From: Gammaproteobacteria bacterium HGW-Gammaproteobacteria-1
Lineage (GTDB): Bacteria > Pseudomonadota > Gammaproteobacteria > Thiohalomonadales > Thiohalomonadaceae
Assembly (NCBI GenBank): GCA_002840095.1
Contig: PGZL01000004.1
Coordinates: forward strand, 248,001-312,000
Direction: 5' to 3'
Length of the DNA: 64,000 nt
A model generated the notes under the pieces. That model searched no databases and was not told the DNA's origin. It saw only the letters and a program-made list of their open reading frames with translations. The translations under genes and the position numbers were made by a program. Shown here one piece after another: positions 58,994 to 64,000 of this stretch. Position 1 is the stretch's first letter. Every line of letters begins with the position of its first letter.

Positions 58994-59121
58994 TTTCGAG
59001 TTTCGGGTTTGAGGTTTCGCCACAGCACACTCTTGCCGAAACTCGAAACTCGAAACTCGAAACTCGAAACTCGAAACTCGAAACTCGAAACTCGAAACCT
59101 CGAAACTCGAAACTCGAAACC
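58994..59121 (+). repeat. Element K: inverted heptad arrays (CGAAACT) abutting the pgeF start
   Basis: The right arm at 59037-59121 has twelve units of CGAAACT: eight perfect, then CGAAACC plus one extra base, two perfect, and CGAAACC directly before the ATG. The left arm at 58994-59019 reads on the other strand as about three and a half units. It spans the entire gap between the rluD stop and the pgeF start. Confidence 0.9.
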
Positions 59122-59841
59122 ATGGACCTGATCCTCCCAACCTGGCCCGCCCCACCCAACGTCCATGCCTGCGCCACCACCCGCGCCGGCGGAGTGAGCA
59201 CCGAGCCCTACGCCAGCCTCAACCTGGGTGACCACGTGGGTGACGACCCGGCGGCGGTGGCCGAGAACCGCGCCCGCCTGTGCCGCGAACTGGCGCTGCC
59301 GGCGGAGCCGCTGTGGCTGACCCAGGTGCACGGCACCGCGGTGGCGGAGGGGGCGGGCGGCTGCGCCGACGCCAGCGTGGCCTTCGGCCCGGGCACGGTG
59401 TGCACGGTGATGACCGCCGACTGCCTGCCGCTGCTGCTGTGCGACCGCGCCGGGACGCGGGTGGCGGCGGTGCATGCGGGCTGGCGCGGGCTGCTGGCCG
59501 GGGTGATCGAGGCGGCGGTGGCGCGCCTGGACACGCCCGGTGCGGAGCTGCTGGTCTGGCTGGGTCCGGCCATCGGGCCGGATGCCTTCGAGGTGGGGGA
59601 GGAAGTGCGTGCCGCCTTTCTGGCCGAGGATGGAGGCGCTGCGGGCGCCTTCCGGCCCTCGCCGGCGGGGCGCTGGCTGGCGGACATCTATGCCCTGGCA
59701 CGGCGGCGCCTGGCGCGCTGCGGCGTGAACGCGGTCTACGGCGGCGAGTTGTGCACCTACCACGATGCGGAGCGCTTTTATTCCTATCGCCGCGACGGGG
59801 TTACCGGCCGCATGGCCAGTCTGATCTGGCTTGCGGTATGA
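59122..59841 (+). CDS. pgeF: Peptidoglycan editing factor PgeF (YfiH, multicopper polyphenol oxidase family)
   Basis: A 239-residue protein of the YfiH/LACC1 family. PgeF removes UDP-MurNAc carrying L-Ser instead of L-Ala, keeping peptidoglycan composition correct. Family residues: TRAGGVSTEPYASLNLG, TQVHGTAV, MTADCLPLLL with Cys, VHAGWRGLLAGV and LGPAIGPDAFEVG, giving the His-Cys-His metal site. The ATG at 59122 matches the family start. No Shine-Dalgarno exists because repeat K runs up to the start codon. Confidence 0.93.
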   Translation: MDLILPTWPAPPNVHACATTRAGGVSTEPYASLNLGDHVGDDPAAVAENRARLCRELALPAEPLWLTQVHGTAVAEGAGGCADASVAFGPGTVCTVMTADCLPLLLCDRAGTRVAAVHAGWRGLLAGVIEAAVARLDTPGAELLVWLGPAIGPDAFEVGEEVRAAFLAEDGGAAGAFRPSPAGRWLADIYALARRRLARCGVNAVYGGELCTYHDAERFYSYRRDGVTGRMASLIWLAV

Positions 59842-59863
59842 TGCGTCCCCACCGTTGCGATAA

Positions 59864-60655
59864 ATGGACAGCATGACGCTACTCGTCTGGATTATTGTTT
59901 TCTCCCTCATAGGCGGCGTACTGAGCGTGCTGGCAGCGGGCCTGTTCCTGCTGCTGCCGGAGCAGCGGCGCGCGCGCCTGCTGCCGCACGCGGTGAGTTT
60001 CGCCATCGGCGCCCTGCTCGGGGCCGCGTTTCTCGCCCTGCTGCCCCATGCCCTGGAAGGGGAAGGGGTGACCGATGCCCACCACATCACCATGACGGTG
60101 CTGTTCGGCATCCTCGGCTTCTTCCTGCTGGAGAAGATGGTGTTGTGGCGCCACTGCCACAGCAACCACTGCGAGGCGCACGGCATCGAGCACGTGCATG
60201 ATCGCACCACGGCCGCCGGCCACCTGATTCTCATCGGCGACGGCATCCACAACTTCGTCGACGGCATCCTCATCGCCGCGGCCTTCCTCACCGACATTCA
60301 TCTCGGCGTCGTGACCGCCCTGGCGGTGGCCGCGCACGAAATCCCGCAGGAAGTGGGCGATTTCGCCATCCTGCTGCACAGCGGCTTCAGCCGTGCCCGC
60401 GCCCTGATGTTCAACCTGCTGTCCAGCCTGACCACCGTGGTCGGGGCCCTGTTGGCCTATTTCAGCCTGAGCGGCCTGGAGTACGTGGTGCCCTTTATTT
60501 TGGCCATCGCCGCCGCCAGCTTCATCTATATCGCCGTGGCCGATCTGATCCCGGGCCTGCACCGTCGCCTGCACATCGAGGCGACGGTGCAGCAGCTGGC
60601 GCTCATCGGCGCCGGCGTGGCGGTGATCTTCCTCGCCCACTCGACCCTGCACTGA
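59864..60655 (+). CDS. ZIP-family metal transporter
   Basis: A 263-residue polytopic protein of the ZIP family (ZupT/GufA-like), with eight predicted helices. The metal site is formed by GDGIHNFVDGIL in helix IV and AHEIPQEVGDFAIL in helix V. A His-rich loop (HCHSNHCEAHGIEHVH, residues about 102-117) follows the third helix and may bind zinc in the cytoplasm. It probably imports zinc or a similar divalent metal. Two possible starts, 59864 and 59873. No zinc-uptake regulator site was recognised. Confidence 0.87.
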   Translation: MDSMTLLVWIIVFSLIGGVLSVLAAGLFLLLPEQRRARLLPHAVSFAIGALLGAAFLALLPHALEGEGVTDAHHITMTVLFGILGFFLLEKMVLWRHCHSNHCEAHGIEHVHDRTTAAGHLILIGDGIHNFVDGILIAAAFLTDIHLGVVTALAVAAHEIPQEVGDFAILLHSGFSRARALMFNLLSSLTTVVGALLAYFSLSGLEYVVPFILAIAAASFIYIAVADLIPGLHRRLHIEATVQQLALIGAGVAVIFLAHSTLH

Positions 60656-60667
60656 CGGAGTTCAACC

Positions 60668-61189
60668 ATGAATCACTGGTACATGCTGACCCTGGTAGGC
60701 AAGGACCGCCCCGGCATCGTGGCCAAGGTGACCGCGGCGCTGTATGACGGCGGCTGCAACCTGGGCGAAGCCTCCATGATGCGCCTGGGCGGCACCTTCA
60801 CCATCATGCTGATGGTGGACTTCGAGCGCTCCAGCAAGGCGCTGATCGATCTCATCAGCCCGGTGGCCGAGTCCCTCGACCTGCACCTGCACCTGGACCG
60901 CATCGAGGGCAGGCTGCACCAGCACGTGGAGCCGGACGCCCGCGTCACCGTCTACGGCGCCGATCGCGCCGGCATCGTGGCCAAGGTCACCGGCGCCCTG
61001 GCCGAGGCCGGGTTCAACATCACCGACCTGGAATCCATGGTGGGCGGCAGCGAGGACAAGCCCATTTACGTGATGCAGATCGAGGGCACCGCGGCGGAGG
61101 GCATCGAATCTCTGCAGGCGGCGGTGGATGTCATCCGCAAGGAGGGCGTGGAAGCCCATATGGAACCGATCGAAACGCTGATCGGCTGA
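60668..61189 (+). CDS. gcvR: GcvR-like protein with two ACT domains
   Basis: A 173-residue protein made of two ACT domains (about 1-80 and 90-170), each beginning with a G-KDRPGIVAKV-type or ADRAGIVAKV motif. E. coli GcvR is a glycine-binding partner that holds GcvA as a repressor of the glycine cleavage genes. In genomes without GcvA the family may act differently, so the role here is inferred. It lies 12 bases after the transporter and 11 before def. Confidence 0.8.
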   Translation: MNHWYMLTLVGKDRPGIVAKVTAALYDGGCNLGEASMMRLGGTFTIMLMVDFERSSKALIDLISPVAESLDLHLHLDRIEGRLHQHVEPDARVTVYGADRAGIVAKVTGALAEAGFNITDLESMVGGSEDKPIYVMQIEGTAAEGIESLQAAVDVIRKEGVEAHMEPIETLIG

Positions 61190-61200
61190 ACGGGTGCGCC

Positions 61201-61731
61201 ATGGCGATCCTTGAAATCCTCACCTATCCCGACGCGCGCCTGAAGCAGGAGTCGCTGCCGGTAGAACAGTTCGACGACGAACTGCGCGCCTTCCTGGCCG
61301 ATCTGGAACAGACCATGCTGGCCGGTCCCGGCGGCGTCGGCATTGCGGCGCCGCAGGTGGGCCGCTTCCGGCGCATCGTCATCGTCGACTGCTCGCGCAC
61401 CCGCAAGCCGGTGCCCAATCACGGCCGCCTGTTCATCGTCAATCCGGAGATCACCGCCTGGGAGGGCATGACCAGCGGCCGCGAGGGCTGCATGTCGGTG
61501 CCCGACTACACCGGCAACGTCATCCGGGCCGAAAAGATTTCCCTCTCTTACCACGATGCCCACGGCAAGCTGCAGCAGCTGGATGCCGAAGGCTACGAGG
61601 CGCGCGCCATCCAGCACGAAATCGATCACCTCGACGGCCTGCTGTTCCTCGACCGTCTGGTCAGTCGTCGCAACGACCTGTTCCGGCGCAAGGTGTATCA
61701 GCCAACTCCCGAACAACAACCAAAGACCTGA
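61201..61731 (+). CDS. def: Peptide deformylase Def
   Basis: Metalloenzyme of 176 residues that removes the formyl group from new proteins. The three motifs are GVGIAAPQVG (45-54), EGCMS (Cys97) and QHEIDHLDG (His139, Glu140, His143), which hold the Fe/Zn ion and catalytic Glu. It is not next to fmt here, the more common arrangement, so a second deformylase gene elsewhere is possible. Its stop codon overlaps the first unit of repeat element G. Confidence 0.95.
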   Translation: MAILEILTYPDARLKQESLPVEQFDDELRAFLADLEQTMLAGPGGVGIAAPQVGRFRRIVIVDCSRTRKPVPNHGRLFIVNPEITAWEGMTSGREGCMSVPDYTGNVIRAEKISLSYHDAHGKLQQLDAEGYEARAIQHEIDHLDGLLFLDRLVSRRNDLFRRKVYQPTPEQQPKT

Positions 61732-61848
61732 CGCAGAGACGCGGAGGACGCAGAGATGTTGATGCGCAAGATGGGCCTCCCTGAACTCTGCAACCGGGAG
61801 ATATGTTTCAGGCCTTTCCAACTGGCCGCATCCTTGTGTCGTCGGCGC
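61729..61848 (+). repeat. Element G: CGCAGAGA array with the core found in element F
   Basis: CTGACGCAGAGACGCGGAG at 61728 and a further unit ACGCAGAG, then a short spacer and a core at 61796-61843 that matches the core of element F in about three quarters of positions (GGGAGATATGTT, TTTCCAAC, CATCC, TGTCGTC). The inverted right arm is missing, so this is a shortened copy. It fills the gap between def and the acyltransferase gene. Confidence 0.65.
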
Positions 61849-61851
61849 TGA

Positions 61852-62538
61852 ATGGATTCCGTCGTTTACCTGACGATTGCCATACTCGCCGTCCTGTTGC
61901 TGGGGCACCGCGCCCTGCGTGCCCTGGAGCGCGCCCACATAGCCGATTGGGGCGGGCGCTGGGTGAACCGCATCGACGGTTTCAACCGTCTGTTCTGCCA
62001 CTACTTCCACCGTCTTTCCGCCGACTGCCTGCCCTTGCCGGAGAGCGGTCCTGCGCTGGTGGTGGCCAACCACGTTTCCGGCCTCGATCCGCTGCTGCTC
62101 ATTGCCGCCAGCCGCCGTCCCCTGCGCTTCATCATCGCCGCCGAGCAGTACCACCGCTTCGGTTTCCACTGGCTGTTCCGTGCCGCCGGCTGCATCCCGG
62201 TGGACCGCCGCGGCCGGCCCGAGCGGGCCTTCCGCGAGGCCCTCAAGGCCCTGGCAGCCGGTGAGGTGGTGGCGCTGTTTCCCCACGGCACCATTCATCT
62301 CGACTCCGAACCGCCCCGGCCGCTGAAGCGTGGCGTGGCGCGGCTGGCGCAGCTGGCCGACTGCCCGGTCTACCCGGTGCGGCTGGAGGGCATCAAGGGC
62401 GAGGGCCAGGTAGTGCTGGCCGCCTTCCGCCGCGGCGCACCGCGCCTTACCAGTCATGCCCCCATCAACTGCCACCAGCTCAATGATGCGGACTGCCTGC
62501 GCTACATTTCGGAATACATCGAGCCGCATCGCCACTGA
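61852..62538 (+). CDS. PlsC-family 1-acylglycerol-3-phosphate acyltransferase-like protein
   Basis: A 228-residue lysophosphatidate-acyltransferase-type protein with one N-terminal membrane helix. Motif I is NHVSGLD (catalytic His74, Asp79). Motif III is FPHGT (143-147), where the family normally has FPEGT; the Glu that binds glycerol phosphate is replaced by His145. It probably acylates a lipid, but the substrate may differ from PlsC. The ATG at 61852 has no Shine-Dalgarno and follows element G; the first in-frame methionine is used. Confidence 0.8.
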   Translation: MDSVVYLTIAILAVLLLGHRALRALERAHIADWGGRWVNRIDGFNRLFCHYFHRLSADCLPLPESGPALVVANHVSGLDPLLLIAASRRPLRFIIAAEQYHRFGFHWLFRAAGCIPVDRRGRPERAFREALKALAAGEVVALFPHGTIHLDSEPPRPLKRGVARLAQLADCPVYPVRLEGIKGEGQVVLAAFRRGAPRLTSHAPINCHQLNDADCLRYISEYIEPHRH

Positions 62539-62543
62539 GCCAG

Positions 62544-62698
62544 GTAGGGTGCGCACCGCGCCCGGCAGGGAAAACCTGCGACAAGATGAACAAGATGTTT
62601 CAGGATGTACAAGACAAAACCGTATCTTGTTGATCTTGAGAAATCTTGTTCATCTTGTCGCTGTTTTAGGGACTCCGTACCCGCGCACCCTACGGGCG
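62544..62698 (+). repeat. Element I: nested inverted repeats (GTAGGGTGCGC outside, ACAAGATGA inside)
   Basis: Outer arms GTAGGGTGCGCACCGCGCCC (62544) and CGCGCACCCTACGGGCGC (ending near 62698). Inner arms GCGACAAGATGAACAAGAT (62578) and its exact complement ATCTTGTTCATCTTGTCGC (62643-62661), made of 9-base units. The outer pair is the same word as in element H, the inner is unique in the window. It lies between the acyltransferase and the clpB promoter. Confidence 0.8.
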
Positions 62699-62733
62699 CC
62701 GGGGCCGCGGCGGTGAAACCGGTTTGATACCCT

Positions 62734-62760
62734 CTTGAAGCGTGGGTGTACCGGCCCCAT
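62734..62760 (+). promoter_or_regulatory. sigma32 heat-shock promoter of clpB
   Basis: CTTGAA at 62734-62739 and CCCCAT at 62755-62760 with a 15-base spacer, matching the sigma32 consensus. Transcription would start near 62767 and the leader would contain heptad element L. clpB is a classic sigma32 gene. Confidence 0.85.
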
Positions 62761-62784
62761 CTGGGAGACATCATTCCTTTATTT

Positions 62785-62812
62785 CGAAACTCGCAACCCG
62801 AAACTCGAAACT
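62785..62812 (+). repeat. Element L: single-arm heptad array (CGAAACT) in the clpB leader
   Basis: Four units in register: CGAAACT, CGCAACC, CGAAACT, CGAAACT. Same word as element K but with no inverted partner. It lies 17 bases before the clpB start and downstream of the heat-shock promoter, so it is transcribed in the clpB 5' leader. Confidence 0.75.
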
Positions 62813-62829
62813 GATTGAGAGGTTTCCCC

Positions 62830-64000
62830 ATGCGCATGGACAAACTGACCACCAAGTTCCAGACCGCCCTGCAGGACGCGCAGAGCCTGGCGGTGGGCCG
62901 TGATCACCAGTTCATCGAACCGCTGCACCTGCTCACCGCCCTGCTCGACCAGCAGGGCGGCACGGTGCGCCAGCTGCTGGGCCAGGCCGGCGTCAACGTC
63001 AATCCCTTGCGCTCCGCCCTGGGCGAGGGTCTGGATCGCCTGCCTTCGGTGCAGGGCGCGGGCGGTGACGTGCAGGTGTCCAATGCGCTGGTGAAGCTGC
63101 TCAACCTCACCGACAAGCTGGCGCAGCAGCGCAAGGACGCCTACATCTCCTCGGAGCTGTTCGTGCTGGCGGCGGTGGAGGAACAGGGCGAACTGGGCAA
63201 CCTGCTGCGCAAGCACGGCGCCAGCAAGGGCGCGCTGGAGCAGGCCATCGACAAGATGCGCGGCGGCCAGAAGGTGGACGACCCCAATGCGGAGGAGCAG
63301 CGCCAGGCGCTGGAGAAGTACACCATCGACCTCACCGAGCGTGCCGAGCAGGGCAAGCTCGATCCGGTGATCGGCCGCGATGACGAAATCCGCCGCACCG
63401 TGCAGATACTGCAACGGCGCACCAAGAACAATCCGGTGCTCATCGGCGAGCCCGGCGTGGGCAAGACAGCCATCGTCGAGGGCCTCGCCCTGCGCATCGT
63501 CAACGGCGAGGTGCCGGAGGGCATCAAGGGCAAGCGCCTCTTGTCACTGGACATGGGCGCGCTCATCGCCGGCGCCAAGTTCCGCGGCGAATTCGAGGAG
63601 CGTCTCAAGGCGGTGTTGAACGATCTCGCCAAGCAGGAAGGGCAGATCATCCTGTTCATCGACGAACTGCACACCATGGTCGGCGCCGGCAAGGCGGAAG
63701 GCGCCATGGATGCCGGCAACATGCTCAAGCCCGCACTGGCGCGCGGCGAGCTGCACTGCATCGGCGCCACCACCCTGGACGAGTACCGCAAGTACCTGGA
63801 AAAGGATGCCGCGCTGGAGCGCCGCTTCCAGAAGGTGCTGGTGGACGAACCGTCCGTGGAGGACACCATCGCCATCCTGCGCGGCCTGAAGGAAAAGTAC
63901 GAAGTGCATCACGGCGTGGAGATCACCGATCCGGCCATCGTCGCCGCCGCCATGTTGTCGCACCGCTACATCACCGACCGCCAGCTGCCGGACAAGGCCA
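62830..64000 (+). CDS. clpB: ATP-dependent chaperone ClpB (3' truncated by window)
   Basis: Hsp100 disaggregase that, with DnaK, pulls proteins out of aggregates. The first 390 residues are present: the N-terminal double Clp-N domain (1-145) and most of AAA1 with Walker A GEPGVGKT (206-213), Walker [10 protein letters not shown] and arginine finger region ALERRFQKV. The match to E. coli ClpB is close throughout. The ATG at 62830 follows GAGAGG by seven bases; a second ATG at 62836 is possible. The middle coiled coil and AAA2 lie beyond the end of the window. Confidence 0.97.
   Translation, partial: MRMDKLTTKFQTALQDAQSLAVGRDHQFIEPLHLLTALLDQQGGTVRQLLGQAGVNVNPLRSALGEGLDRLPSVQGAGGDVQVSNALVKLLNLTDKLAQQRKDAYISSELFVLAAVEEQGELGNLLRKHGASKGALEQAIDKMRGGQKVDDPNAEEQRQALEKYTIDLTERAEQGKLDPVIGRDDEIRRTVQILQRRTKNNPVLIGEPGVGKTAIVEGLALRIVNGEVPEGIKGKRLLSLDMGALIAGAKFRGEFEERLKAVLNDLAKQEGQIILFIDELHTMVGAGKAEGAMDAGNMLKPALARGELHCIGATTLDEYRKYLEKDAALERRFQKVLVDEPSVEDTIAILRGLKEKYEVHHGVEITDPAIVAAAMLSHRYITDRQLPDKA

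Noticed and set aside
59037-59121. CRISPR-like array in front of pgeF
   Set aside because: The repeat unit is 7 bases and contiguous with no unique spacers, and no cas genes are nearby. It is a short tandem repeat.

Overview
The window is a stretch of conserved core chromosome from a GC-rich gammaproteobacterium with a Gram-negative envelope (LpoA, BamD, LpxC, DolP), a proton-pumping cytochrome bc1 complex, type IV pili and a DciA-type helicase loader. The order hisD-hisC-degS/algW ... petABC-sspAB ... dolP-gmhA-yraN-lpoA-rsmI-rnpB-mraZ...ftsZ-lpxC-secA-argJ-mutT and yacG-zapD-coaE-pilDCBA-pilRS resembles what I know of Pseudomonas and Chromatiales-type genomes. No genus can be named from the sequence alone. 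There are no tRNA genes, phage genes, insertion sequences or CRISPR arrays.

Layout. 1-6383: end of the histidine operon, two membrane proteins, a glycine-pentad repeat protein, a DegS/AlgW protease (minus) and a NIF3 protein. 6597-10388: petABC and sspAB. 10593-15436 (minus): FAD-linked dehydrogenase, dolP, gmhA, yraN and lpoA. 15515-16803: rsmI and the RNase P RNA. 16952-34709: the complete division and cell wall (dcw) cluster mraZ to ftsZ behind a sigma70 promoter and an MraZ operator, with most neighbouring genes overlapping by 1, 4 or 8 bases. 34846-42273: lpxC, dciA, an M23 peptidase, secA, argJ and a MutT-ThiE fusion. 42287-51920 (minus): yacG, zapD, coaE, the pil genes and their two-component regulator PilSR. 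52107-64000: sucCD, nadE, glnB, a nitroreductase, bamD, rluD, pgeF, a ZIP transporter, gcvR, def, a PlsC-type acyltransferase and the start of clpB.

How the genes work together. Most of the window builds the envelope: peptidoglycan precursors (MurB-G, MraY, Ddl), septation (FtsAILQWZ, ZapD), LPS (LpxC, GmhA), outer membrane assembly (BamD, DolP), the LpoA regulator of peptidoglycan synthases, and export (SecA). The pilus block is a compact regulatory unit: PilSR lie next to pilA, which has a good sigma54 promoter and an upstream array of four half-sites at 10-base spacing. clpB has a heat-shock (sigma32) promoter.

The unusual signal lies between the genes. At least thirteen gaps hold AT-richer arrays of 7-9 base direct repeats. 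Ten of them also carry an inverted copy across a loop. The repeat word differs between loci (CAAGTNN, CGCAGAGA, CGAAACT, GATACAA, AAAATTC, ACAAGATGA), but the architecture is the same. Some loci share a core or are nested inside each other, some abut stop or start codons, one splits the dcw cluster, and one sits where the rnpB promoter should be. One gap also holds a REP doublet (REPIN). These modular elements are the best candidate for something undescribed.
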